From the NCBI GenBank assembly GCA_036872755.1, contig JAVHNS010000004.1, forward strand, positions 930,001 through 994,000: a stretch of DNA of 64,000 bases. Reading direction: 5' to 3'. The notes beneath the pieces were generated by a model. It saw only the letters and a program-made list of their open reading frames with translations. It was not told where the DNA came from and searched no databases. This stretch comes from Orbilia blumenaviensis. Lineage: Eukaryota; Ascomycota; Orbiliomycetes; Orbiliales; Orbiliaceae. The position numbers and the translations under genes were made by a program. This document shows, piece by piece, positions 12,262-22,107 of the stretch (its first letter is position 1; each line of letters begins with the position of its first letter).

Positions 12262-14266
12262 ATTCATCTCCCTAGTTAACTAAGGACGGGGACCGGTCGA
12301 CCCCGAAATGCACCGTATCAGCCACATCCTATTATATTCTGTATTCTGACATTATGTTTCAATGTTATAAAATATTCAAGGTTTCGGATATGCTTTCCTA
12401 CTTTGATATTTTATTTAAATTGTAACAGATATCACATTCGCTCTTTTGCTTCTTGCTGGCTTCCTCAAAAGAGGTACTACTGTTGTCACCTGCACTTTCT
12501 CATTTACTCTCATGTATCTAGAAATAGGCACATGTGCGCCGATCGCAGTGAACTAGTCATCCGCTGTGGTCATGACCGAGGACCACAATGTGTAATTAGG
12601 TTATGAGAAAAAGAATCTAGCTTCGGACATCAGTGCCACTTGGAATTTTCTTATGTGCAATAAGCGTTCCAGAGCTTCGATATATAAAAGTGGTCCCTAA
12701 TATTTGCCTCGGCATAATGTTCCCCTAGATGCGTATGGATATACCTACCGAAGTTGCAACAGTGCATACAGTACCACTCCATAGAGTTTTGAACCCATAT
12801 TGCACGCCCAGGCGTCAAACAGTAGAGCCAACCCTAAAGAACTTCTAAGACCTAAATAAAGAGGAGAATCTGTCCTAATTTACTCCGCATTGTGTAACAA
12901 AAAAGCGAAGAAACGCAAACTACTCTTGGCGGAGCTCACACTAGCTATTGTATGAAGGTATCGCCGGCGGTGTAACCTGACAACCTGGAATGTCAGTCCT
13001 CATGATCATGGCATTGTATGCTTTCCGATTTGATTATTTCTAATCTTCTGCCCCAGGAAGTCTCAAGTTTAAACAAAAGCCTGCCAGAAATGAGTGTAAA
13101 AGTGGTCAGAGCTCGCATACCAGAGCATAGGAAGTGTCAGCATGAAGTTCAGCCGAGGCCGCTCCGTCCGGAGTCGAGGATCTAGTCTCAGTGTGGCGTA
13201 TACGTCTGCGGCTGACGACGTTCAAACACCACACCCCATAGAGTCTATAGACGGTGTGGCAGCAAACTTTTTAAAAAAAGGGCGAGAAGCTCATGGCACA
13301 GATTTATTCTTCAACCTGCTTAGGTGATCCTTATTCGATGTGGGTCCCACATGCATACACAAGACCGATTCTCCAAGTCTGCAAGTTCCCATGGTCATGT
13401 TAGCTAAAGAAACACACGTCCTTGCAAGGCCAAACCTATGACCATTTCGGTTAGGCAACCCTTTTAAAAACAGCCAGACAATGGAGGTTGAGGGGGCGCA
13501 GTAGACTTCGCATTGAGCCTTGGGTAGCAAAAGTGGGAAAACATGTGGCACAGGTGGAGCAAACACCACCCATATACCCTGGCCCATGCATGCGCTAGCA
13601 CCGGGATGACACAATAGATGAGCATCTCTCATCGGGAACTGCGAGATGCCCATCGCAGAGCTTTGTAAATCTCCGGGCCTGAGAATGAGCCTCACAAGGA
13701 TCTTAAATGAACTACATCTCAAGTTTTTTATATATGGCTTACATACGCATCCTGCCCACCAAGCACCGGCCACACTGTGGCTCTGGATGCCTGGCCTGGA
13801 CGGACCCACCCTCCTGGCCTTACCAACCATCATCGTAAATACAATGATTGTGACTATTATGACTGTTTAGGATTACATTCGAGAGTAGATATGTTTCTAC
13901 ATCCTTCGTTGGGCTTTGTCAAATTCGCGTTTTAGGATGGCAGAATCAAATACTTCAAGGTGGCTGCTCATCCAGTCCAACAACGACGTGCTAGGCGCAC
14001 CTTCGATGTACGGATCCTGTGAATGCAATGGGTGGTAACGTCTAAATATTAGACATTGCTACGATTTCGATAGACATCTGTGAAATATATAAGATCAGGT
14101 CCTGAAGCGTTTCTATCGTTATAGTTCTACAGATAATTTCCTTTCAGAACAAAGATAGACGCATAATCTCCAGTAGATTAAACACCCAAGCAACCATTCC
14201 CCCCAAACCGAGTGTCTAACGATTACTGTAATCGATAAAACTATAGACCACTTTTTTATTATCGAT
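12262..14266. other. 2-kb gene-poor spacer
   Basis: A minus-strand 180-codon frame (13291-13833) and several plus-strand frames are present. None has a domain, plausible composition or splice-linked neighbours. The sequence just before 14267 is AT-rich with ATCGATAA/TTATCGAT inverted hexamers around 14230-14265, which may belong to the promoter of the next gene. Confidence 0.5.
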
Positions 14267-14911
14267 ATGGCGATAGCCGAGGAGTCTCAGCGCGGCCCCA
14301 CCGCGCCCCAAACCCTACCCGAAAATAATAAAACAAACCCATCTGATTATCAAATCCATGGTGTTTGCAAAATAGACCCCAAAACCCAGAAACCTGCCTT
14401 TTATTATTTTACGATTTGTGCGCCAAAGCATAAAATCGGATTTTCCATGGATTCACTGCCTCTCCCACCAGCGAGCCCGTCTACCTTCTCGCTCGAAAAA
14501 TCACCAACAGAGCTGTTAAAAACAATCCCAAGCAACAATAGTTATGGAGATTATAAATGCTTGAAACCATGCTCTAAGAACACGGCTGCCAACATGGCTA
14601 CACTTCTAAAATTTTTTAGCAATAATATCAACCAAAACTTAACAAAATACCCCAACGCTAGAGCAGTATATGACAAACTTATTGGTAGTTTGGACGCAAA
14701 CTGTCTATCCGATGATGATTTAGCAATAGTTAAAGCATTAGTGGAAGAAAATAATGAAACAAATAGGAAATTGGTGGCGGACAGGATCAAAGATTATGTA
14801 GTTAGGATTCTTCTAGAAAGCGTATTTCCAGAGGAAGTCGCTAAGAGTGTGGTGGAGTTCCTAATGCCACAGATTGTTGATATTTTATTCCAAGAGCGAA
14901 ATAGTATTTAA
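14267..14911 (+). CDS. hypothetical protein, 214 aa
   Basis: Single-exon frame from an ATG in ATCGATATGG context to TAA. I do not recognise the product. The first ~40 residues are polar and Pro/Thr/Asn-rich. A middle segment has Cys-containing turns (CLKPC). Residues ~110-210 look like a chain of amphipathic helices (for example ADRIKDYVVRILLESVFPEEVAKSV), suggesting a small helical domain. There is no signal peptide and no membrane segment. Length and helical pattern argue for a real gene; lack of a family and isolation from other genes make it an orphan candidate. Confidence 0.55.
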   Translation: MAIAEESQRGPTAPQTLPENNKTNPSDYQIHGVCKIDPKTQKPAFYYFTICAPKHKIGFSMDSLPLPPASPSTFSLEKSPTELLKTIPSNNSYGDYKCLKPCSKNTAANMATLLKFFSNNINQNLTKYPNARAVYDKLIGSLDANCLSDDDLAIVKALVEENNETNRKLVADRIKDYVVRILLESVFPEEVAKSVVEFLMPQIVDILFQERNSI

Positions 14912-15422
14912 TCAAGTTATTTTCTTCGTACTTAGATGTATATATTTAAATTGACAATGTCAGTACTGTCTCTACCCATCATCCTAAGTGAGATTACCAA
15001 GCTACACAAACGTAGAATTAGGATCTGTAATTCAGCTACAGCCCTAATCCATTTCACCTAATCGATCCGCACATTGTTGCAAAAGGTGCGTTGGGCCGCA
15101 TCGCCTTGGCGTCGGCCCAAAAAATCTCAACCATCCCGTTTCGCGGTTCGCAATCCCATCCACCACAAGGCCGATGAACGGCTCAAGCTCCTCGCCATGA
15201 CATCCACCAGGACCTAAAACCCCTCCGCCAGGTTCCCACCGTGGTCGCCGTCTTCTAGATTTAGCATGGCGAACTTCAACCTCCAGCTCAGCAGTTTTCC
15301 CTACCAGTACCCTCCTTAACAGAAACTGGCCAATCACTTTCCTCCCGACCCGGATAAACCCCGACAAAGTATCCCTTAAACGTAGCCGACGAGCGAATAC
15401 GTCGGCATATATATCAAAAACG
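14912..15422. other. intergenic spacer
   Basis: About 510 bases between the orphan gene and the mitochondrial carrier. The right part (15050-15370) is GC-richer and open on the minus strand for 107 codons, but that frame is Arg/Gly-rich with no domain and lies in the carrier's promoter. ATATATAT at 15408-15416 is close to the carrier ATG. Confidence 0.5.
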
Positions 15423-16295
15423 ATGGACGTCCAAACTCTTCTAGCCTCATGCTACGCCTCCATATTCTCCCGTTTGATCTGTTACCCTCTTGATACAATC
15501 GCAATCCAGCATGCTTCCTCAACCCGTCGTCCAATCTTCTCGGTCCCTTTTCGAACCTATTACCGCGGCATACTTCCTTCCACTGTCCTCGTCACCCCAG
15601 CTATATCAGTCTACCTTACAATATACCGTCAATCGAAGGCCTTCTTGATTCCACACTTCGGTGATACAACAACTACATACCTCCTAGCCGGTACAACCGC
15701 TGAACTAACCAGCTCATTTATCTGGACACCCCTCGAGGTTATAAAATCGAGGTTACAAATCTCTAGTACAACGAAAGAAGGCAGTTTGAGTGAGAATCTG
15801 AAGGATATATGGCGTAAGGAGGGTATTCGTGGGTTCTATCGAGGTTACCTATTGGGCCTGGTGGTGTTTATCCCCTATAATGGGATCTGGTGGACGGTGT
15901 ATGAACATACGAAGAAAGCTGCGCCTAGGGATTGGGCGATTTCCTCACAGGCAGCGCTAGGTGGTTGCGTGGCCACAATGACGAGTGTATGCTGCTGCCA
16001 TCCGTTAGATCTGATAAAGACAAGATACCAAGTTGCGACGACCACGACTGTAGGAAGAGTTGGGGGTGAGAGGTTGGAGGATGCCAGGGGAGTTGTAAGG
16101 GTAATACAAAATGTATTAGGTGAAAGAAAGTTTGGATTAGGGTTTTATAAGGGACTTGGAGCTAGATTGATGTGCTCGACGCCCAGTTCGCTGATTTCCA
16201 TGGCGGTGTTTGAATACTTTAGTCCTGATAAAACGGCGGAGAACGCATTGAGCAGCTCCCTACATGAAGGGAACCTAGAAGGGGAGAGGCTCTAG
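15423..16295 (+). CDS. mitochondrial carrier family (SLC25) protein
   Basis: Intronless, 290 residues, the normal length of an SLC25 carrier. The tripartite fold is visible from three carrier signatures: YPLDTIAI near residue 20, where the usual basic residue after PLDxx is missing; TPLEVIKSRLQ near 101; and HPLDLIKTRYQ near 193. Each is followed by the second half-signature of its repeat (FRTYYRGILPS, IRGFYRGYLLGL, GLGFYKGLGARL). This predicts six membrane spans in the inner mitochondrial membrane. The degenerate first signature is typical of divergent fungal carriers; the substrate cannot be read from the sequence. It is convergent with the phosphatase gene at 16636-17527. Confidence 0.9.
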   Translation: MDVQTLLASCYASIFSRLICYPLDTIAIQHASSTRRPIFSVPFRTYYRGILPSTVLVTPAISVYLTIYRQSKAFLIPHFGDTTTTYLLAGTTAELTSSFIWTPLEVIKSRLQISSTTKEGSLSENLKDIWRKEGIRGFYRGYLLGLVVFIPYNGIWWTVYEHTKKAAPRDWAISSQAALGGCVATMTSVCCCHPLDLIKTRYQVATTTTVGRVGGERLEDARGVVRVIQNVLGERKFGLGFYKGLGARLMCSTPSSLISMAVFEYFSPDKTAENALSSSLHEGNLEGERL

Positions 16296-16635
16296 AGAAG
16301 ATTACCACTCTCACTGAGTACTTGGGTTATAGAATATAGAGCGCAGGCTTTCATTATCATTGGCATTTTGACGGTTTAATCGCACTGGAGTGTAAGATAC
16401 CTAGTGTATATAGGGAGTATCATATTGTATAGTAGATATTTATATATATAACTATGCCACTTTATACTATCCTCAATCCGCAAATCCACATTTCAAGAGA
16501 CGATTTTTAGTTTTAGAGTCGTATGAACCGGCACTTGAGCGGTTCACTTGCTTGGTACTCCATTCATTTAGTAATACTCTGAACGCTAAATATCTTCGAA
16601 GGGGATTCTGATAGTCCGACCAGTAGTATTTAGGC
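16296..16635. other. convergent 3' spacer
   Basis: 340 bases between two convergent genes, holding only 3' UTR-type AT-rich sequence with a TATATATA tract near 16441-16450. No gene seen. Confidence 0.6.
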
Positions 16636-17527
16636 TCACACCCCATTGGCTACCGAATTATTTGTAGCGGCTTTAATGGTATCATCCAAGTCCTTCCAAT
16701 CATCCATACAACAACTTGCTCCATACTTCTGCAACTCTTTCGCTTTGGCCTCCCTCTGCTGTGGCTCATACGCTCCCACATAGCCAATCGTGGGTATTCC
16801 CGCCGCGAACGCACTTCTCACCCCACTAATGCTATCCTCAACGGCAATACACTCCCGCGGATCCCTTCCTAGTTTCTCACAAGCGAACTTGTAGATAGCT
16901 GGATCAGGCTTACTCGTCGGTACAGGCAGAGAGGTCATAGCCGAAAAGATGCGGTCCTCATCAAAGAACTCCATCTGCCCTGCCTTCCTTAAAGCAGCCA
17001 GGACTCTGGGCCCAGCGGAAGACGATACCACAGCTAATTGATACCTTCCATCGTCCTTTAATTCTTTCAGTTTTTCATTGGCTCCTTCGCATGGCTTTAC
17101 CCTGTTCCCTAACTCTTTCGTGATCGTGGTGACTTCTAACTTGATAAGATGTTCTCGTTCTTCAGGTGTCAATTTCAAGCCGTATATCTGTTCTATTTGC
17201 CCTAGCATCCCAGCAAAATTTTGGCCCACAAATTCAGATTGTAGCGACCTCCCAGAGTATTTTGCAGCCGCAGAGGGGGCCTTCTTTGATAGTAATTCAT
17301 TTATGATTTCGGCACAGACATCAAAGGCGATTTCTTCAGAGAGAACGAGAGTGTTGTCGCAGTCGAAGAGGAGTAAGGTTGTTGTTGGCTTAAGATACCG
17401 TCAGCTACTCGAGGCCACATAGTACAAATTTCTTTAATCAATTGAAAATGAAGAGATTGAAATATAGACCTACAGACGCATTTGGAGTATTGGGAACCAG
17501 TGTATCTTTACTCGATCCAGCCTCCAT
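16636..17527 (-). CDS. HAD-superfamily phosphatase (phosphoglycolate/beta-phosphoglucomutase-like)
   Basis: Two exons, 17527-17474 and 17388-16636, joined in phase 0 across an 85-nt intron (GTAGGT donor, CTGAC branch, AAG acceptor); 268 residues. Haloacid-dehalogenase motifs are clear: motif I LLLFDCDNTLV with the nucleophile and acid/base aspartates, motif II Ser in AVVSSSAGPRV, motif III Lys in TSKPDPAIY, motif IV acidic pair in CIAVEDSISGVRSAFAAG. A helical cap follows motif I, as in subfamily I enzymes. Expected activity is hydrolysis of a small phosphate ester (phosphosugar, glycerol phosphate or phosphoglycolate class). The protein is cytosolic, with no targeting signal. An in-frame ATG nine bases upstream (17536) is an alternative start. 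Confidence 0.88.
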
Positions 17528-17798
17528 CACGAGCATTAACTAACGTTAACGAATGAATGTGGACTAACGGCGTTATGTTACAGCGCTAGATGACACTTGT
17601 TGTGTCGGCAGTCGTGTAATGAAAGAATGTATGTAAACTATGGGTGTGTAAGTGAGTGTGACACAAACACAATAAATCAGTCACCTGAAAACCTCCTCTT
17701 ATCTTATACCCCATTTCGAACGGCCAGATCGACTCTGTTGCTTTATAAGGGACTTTCGCGGACAGATCTTCGGCGACACGAGGTTTCGGAAATGTGTT

Positions 17799-18275
17799 GT
17801 GGGTATCTATTATGACGTCACTTCACCGATCAGGCCATTTCCTCTGTCTACGTTTCCGAGATCCGTCCCGGTTGCGCGAGCTCCAGAACCCATCCCGGCT
17901 GCGGTCGAGTTCCCACGACCACAATGTGATATGGCCGGTAACTGTCATCCCTTGCAACGGACATATTATTTTTTGTGGCTACGAGAAGATGGGGGACGGC
18001 TGTTTGCAGTATTACTGTTACACTTTTGTTTGGCTTTTTCACTCGCGTATACTCTATGCTACGGTACTCTGAGCTCTGTAAACATGAAAGCTATAACTGA
18101 GTTTTCTGACACAGCTAACCAGTGGGTTGCTGGATTTAATTTATTCCCACCCCATATTCAAATGCAGCTGCTCTACCTCACCCTCCTCGGCCTCGATTAT
18201 GCGTTCGTCATCGTCATCGCCGTCCGTGACCTTAATCAGGTACATTCCGCTCTATCCAAGTCGGACTTTAATTAG
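17799..18275 (+). CDS. doubtful hypothetical ORF with two hydrophobic segments
   Basis: A 158-codon frame without introns. The last ~110 residues contain two hydrophobic runs (around FAVLLLHFCLAFSLAY and LLYLTLLGLDYAFVIVIAV) that could be membrane spans. No family is recognised, and other frames are open across the same bases. It lies in the upstream flank of the phosphatase gene. A shorter start at 17931 would keep both spans. Kept only as a possibility. Confidence 0.22.
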   Translation: MGIYYDVTSPIRPFPLSTFPRSVPVARAPEPIPAAVEFPRPQCDMAGNCHPLQRTYYFLWLREDGGRLFAVLLLHFCLAFSLAYTLCYGTLSSVNMKAITEFSDTANQWVAGFNLFPPHIQMQLLYLTLLGLDYAFVIVIAVRDLNQVHSALSKSDFN

Positions 18276-20187
18276 CAAAAAAATAATAATAATCATTTAG
18301 TTTCCCTTGAATGGTGAATGGGGGCAACATACGAAAAAGCCTTCGACAATGCCTACTCCCTGTGAACCATTGGGCTCTGTGTAGCCGACTACTGTGCCCT
18401 GGAGATTTTTCAATTGACTAGGTTAGACCTCGCACCGAAAGTTCAGGGGGCGAATTGGCGAGATTCCTTCGTGGAAAACCCAATGCAAAAAATCATTCAA
18501 ATGACTCTCTAATACTCCGAGGAAATTCTTACATTCTACAAAAAGGCCTTAACGTTAGACAAAGAGTAACCCCAAAAAAGTATCGACTGTGACGAAGTAA
18601 GCTTGAGGAAAGGAACTCTCCTTACCTGGTAAACCATTGTGACAGTTCTGTGCAACAGTGCGAAAGAATCGAATCGAATCGGTAGCTACGGCAGCTAGCT
18701 AGCTTGGTAGGACGCAACGTGAGAGTGCGAGCGAGCGAGTGAGAACAGGGGAAACTGGTTCGTTCGGAACCAGGGGCCGGGTTATCGATTGTGATATCCT
18801 AACTGCAGCAAATCGAGATAACCACAAACAAAGGATAAAATTGATATATAACGAGATAGTATCTAAAGCGTATGCTTCGAACTTTCGAACCGTGTAGACA
18901 TCTGGTGTATTTTTGAAGAAACGCGAAAAAGGTATCGCGAGTTAACTTGACTCCAAGCTTACAGTTTGGTCAGCTAATTATCCTTTCCAAGCTTAAGTAG
19001 CTGGCTTAACTCCAAGCCCAGCCTCATTGTAAAAAGCCCCCCAGCCCTTAGCTAGCTTTCAGCCTGCTCCGGCAGCCCGTTTAGCTGGGTGCATATAAGT
19101 ATGTGGGTATCAAGAAGTGCAGAGCATGTCGCACTCGGCATTTTCCATTCCGCTTCCCGCCGCCATCGGTAACTCTTGCTGCTGTTCTGACGGGGGCTAG
19201 CTAGGGATTCCGAGAAATTGGCGTCGTTTCTTGCAATTTGTTCGCATAGTCCCGGGCCATGTGGCAAGCCTTTCGACGTTCGCATTTCTACTCATTCGTT
19301 GATCCATTCATGCTGTTCCCCTTTTTCGACTAAGTTGAAATTCTGATTTGGTAATTTAGTCGTTTGATCTTCATGTTTTAATATGTTAATATCCGGCTTG
19401 GATCGCGCAAAAAGCGGTGATAAAGGCGAGACAAGGGTTGGCAGTACCATTTTGTTTGCAATTGGGCGACGCCATTATCAGCGAGCATCAATTGCGATTA
19501 ATCGATTCGAATTCAGGGGAGACGACAGCCGGAGCCACGAGATGGGATGTGCCAACCCCATTGGTAGGGCGCCCGCCTTTGAATGGGGCCTGAGAACGTC
19601 TAGCCAGCTAGGCACTTAAAATCCGCCACTTACTACCTTGCGATTCTGATATTGCTTATGTGCAGCTGCAGTTATACAATTTATGTGTATGTATGCATGC
19701 TCGCTAGCTCGGAAATTCTCATATTTGAAGCTACCGGTATGCAAAAGAGAAAAAAAGAAGAAGAAAAAAGGTTAAGGATAAACTCTTGCCAGATAACTAG
19801 TAGACAAGGGTCTTAGTACCTGACACTGTTATAAATTTTATGAAATATGGATTGTCGAGGTAAATCTCATGGTACAGAGATCTCAAGAGTGTCTCAACAA
19901 TCCATGCCAAAAAGCTAATAGCTGTCCCCTAAATAAACAAACCAAAGTATTGAGAAAGAATAGAAAAACTGAGATGAAGAAACCCCATAAAGCTCCAACC
20001 CATATGGACAAGGGCCTTCGAGATACCCATACCAAGGCAACGAGACCAATTCGAAGAATAAATATAACCCCCAAACCGAACAGAAATCCAAAACAAGTCA
20101 AAGTCGACACAAAAAACTCAAAGCAACAAGCAAATATCAACCGCTCGTGCACTCCCTATCTCAAGATATACTCTATCCCCAGGAAAC
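18276..20187. other. 1.9-kb gene-poor spacer
   Basis: No gene recognised. Short simple runs occur at 18670-18745 (GAATC, CTAG and GCGA iterations) and an imperfect 7-bp hairpin at about 18755-18773. The part near 19740-20180 is A-rich on the plus strand and is probably the 3' UTR of the esterase gene on the minus strand. Confidence 0.5.
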
Positions 20188-22107
20188 TCAAAGCTTCGCA
20201 GCAACCTGCGCGCCGGAATTATCAAACTCATTATCGTGCTCCAAGCTAGCCTTCATTCTCTCAACGACTTCGTCAAAAGTGTACGGGCTAACCTCCTGCA
20301 ACAAAATCTCTGTCTCGCCCAATGACTTCGCAGCCGTCTTGACAGCTCTACTTTCTTTAACATCCCCATTAACAGCGTCCTTGATGAACCCACTCCAAGC
20401 ACCATAACACTTCGCAGTAACAGGAACCCAATCCATCAACTGAGCAAAACAATGCGGCATAGCTTCGTACTCTTCGAAACGAACAGTAACACCTTGTGCG
20501 TGTAGCATTTTTGCTAAGAATTTGCACTCATCAGTTAACAGCTCCTGGCCACACATGATCAAAACTGGCGGAGCACCAGCCCATCCTTGAAAGATCATAG
20601 GGTTGACAAAAGGGTGGAGTCGGAGACCATCTTCGACATAGATCGCTTTTCGAGGCGGCGTTGTCGGCCAGATGGCGCATTTGGGGAAAACCGGTCCGCC
20701 TGGTGGATAGATGCATGGAGAAGGGATGTAGTCGAATTCCTTGTTTGTGATGACAGATGGTAGACAGTGAGTTGTGTCTGCCCAGGGACTGTTGAGACCT
20801 ATTCCTGCAGGCAAAGGTAGAGGCACAGATTGGCCGTTATGTGTGATTCCAGAAGGGTGGAGCCTCTGAATCGTCAGTATCAAAGCTATCAATGCTGCAG
20901 ATAGGTTCCCACCGGCGCTATCACCACAGATGACAATATTCTTGGGGTCAACTGCAGTGTGCAAGGCACCTGGAGGCGGGTACAACAGATAGAGATATCC
21001 CATGAAACAGTCCATCAAGGCAGAAGGAAATGGGTGCTGTGGCGCAAGTCTATATCTGAACGAGAAGACTCGGCCGTTGGTATCCTTAGCAATCCTGGCG
21101 CAGGTTGGACGATGCGTAGCTGGATCCATCAAATACATAGCCCCGCCGTGGATGTAATAGACCGTAATAGGAGACGTAACTTCCTCCATCATCTTCGTGT
21201 ATTTCTCCTCCTCTGGAATATCAAGCTGTGGAGCATCCTTTGGGACGCCGGCGCGGTAGCCAGTCCATTCTCCAGATGCAGCTGGAAGATCAGGCTTCAA
21301 CCAGTCGAATTTCTCGCCAGTGATAAGAGAGTCGATAGCTTCAATAACATACTGACGAGTCTCTGGACCAGTTGGTGCAGGGACCGCAGTTTTAGAGATC
21401 CACATGCGACCTTTAATACCTGGGTCCTTCAGTGAGACATGCTGAGCTTTCGAGAGCGGATCCGGTTTTGGAAGAGCAACGAACGATCGAATCATCGTTA
21501 TCAAAAGTTCGGTTTTGAGATCCCAGTAAGGCGAAGTCTCTGAGAGGCCCAAAGCATGCCAGGCAAGCGTCTTGCCCATAAGGGGTAGACGGGGGACCAA
21601 GGCCCTCACTATAGCGGTAGGCGAAGTCTCCATGAAGCAAGCAAAAATCGACGGATCGTCAATAGATATCGGACGGTCTGGTTCTGATAACTTCTGAACC
21701 CTTAGTGTATCCTTGTTTCCTCGAAATAGTCGTTTGTAAATTCCTTCTTTCTTCTTCTGATGTCTTCTTGAAGATTTGGGGCCCGAAACTACGAGATGGG
21801 AGTCGAGAAGTTGTGAAGAGGCGATCGAACGGATAGTATTGTCCTTCTCCGTTCCATCTTTAGAAAAGGCGGAAAACGCAGACGAAAAGGTGGAGCTACG
21901 AGAGCGTTTTGCCTTCCTTTTGAGACCAAACGACGACAGGCCAGATGGATGGGTGGTCGGCCCTGGCGCTGGGGGGTGTACATCAGCACCAGCGACACCA
22001 GCTGTCGTGGTTGTCACATTGACAGGTGGTTGTGGCAGATCACTGGTGTTGGCTGCGCCGGGAAGCGTGGCTTCCGTGGGCGGCTGAATAGACATGCCGA
22101 GGTTCAA
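20188..22107 (-). CDS. alpha/beta-hydrolase-3 (hormone-sensitive-lipase type) esterase
   Basis: Intronless, 639 residues. The first ~180 residues are low-complexity, Ser/Thr/basic-rich and probably disordered. The catalytic domain fills the rest. It shows the oxyanion-hole motif HGGAMY (the HSL HGG family motif), a YRLAPQHPFPSAL segment, the nucleophile elbow GDSAGGNLSAAL with the catalytic Ser, a LLTDE segment that probably supplies the Asp, and PHCF with the catalytic His. The protein should hydrolyse a carboxyl ester (short acyl ester or lipid). There is no signal peptide, so it is likely cytosolic or lipid-associated. A second Met lies four codons inside. Length is about twice a bare HSL domain because of the N-terminal extension. 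Confidence 0.9.
   Translation of the reverse strand: MNLGMSIQPPTEATLPGAANTSDLPQPPVNVTTTTAGVAGADVHPPAPGPTTHPSGLSSFGLKRKAKRSRSSTFSSAFSAFSKDGTEKDNTIRSIASSQLLDSHLVVSGPKSSRRHQKKKEGIYKRLFRGNKDTLRVQKLSEPDRPISIDDPSIFACFMETSPTAIVRALVPRLPLMGKTLAWHALGLSETSPYWDLKTELLITMIRSFVALPKPDPLSKAQHVSLKDPGIKGRMWISKTAVPAPTGPETRQYVIEAIDSLITGEKFDWLKPDLPAASGEWTGYRAGVPKDAPQLDIPEEEKYTKMMEEVTSPITVYYIHGGAMYLMDPATHRPTCARIAKDTNGRVFSFRYRLAPQHPFPSALMDCFMGYLYLLYPPPGALHTAVDPKNIVICGDSAGGNLSAALIALILTIQRLHPSGITHNGQSVPLPLPAGIGLNSPWADTTHCLPSVITNKEFDYIPSPCIYPPGGPVFPKCAIWPTTPPRKAIYVEDGLRLHPFVNPMIFQGWAGAPPVLIMCGQELLTDECKFLAKMLHAQGVTVRFEEYEAMPHCFAQLMDWVPVTAKCYGAWSGFIKDAVNGDVKESRAVKTAAKSLGETEILLQEVSPYTFDEVVERMKASLEHDNEFDNSGAQVAAKL

Noticed and set aside
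13291..13833. 180-codon minus-strand frame
   Set aside because: Cys/Trp/Pro-rich random-looking translation with no splice partners or motif.
19869..20249. 126-codon plus-strand frame
   Set aside because: Lys/Asn/Gln-rich translation of A-rich sequence that fits the 3' UTR of the minus-strand esterase gene.
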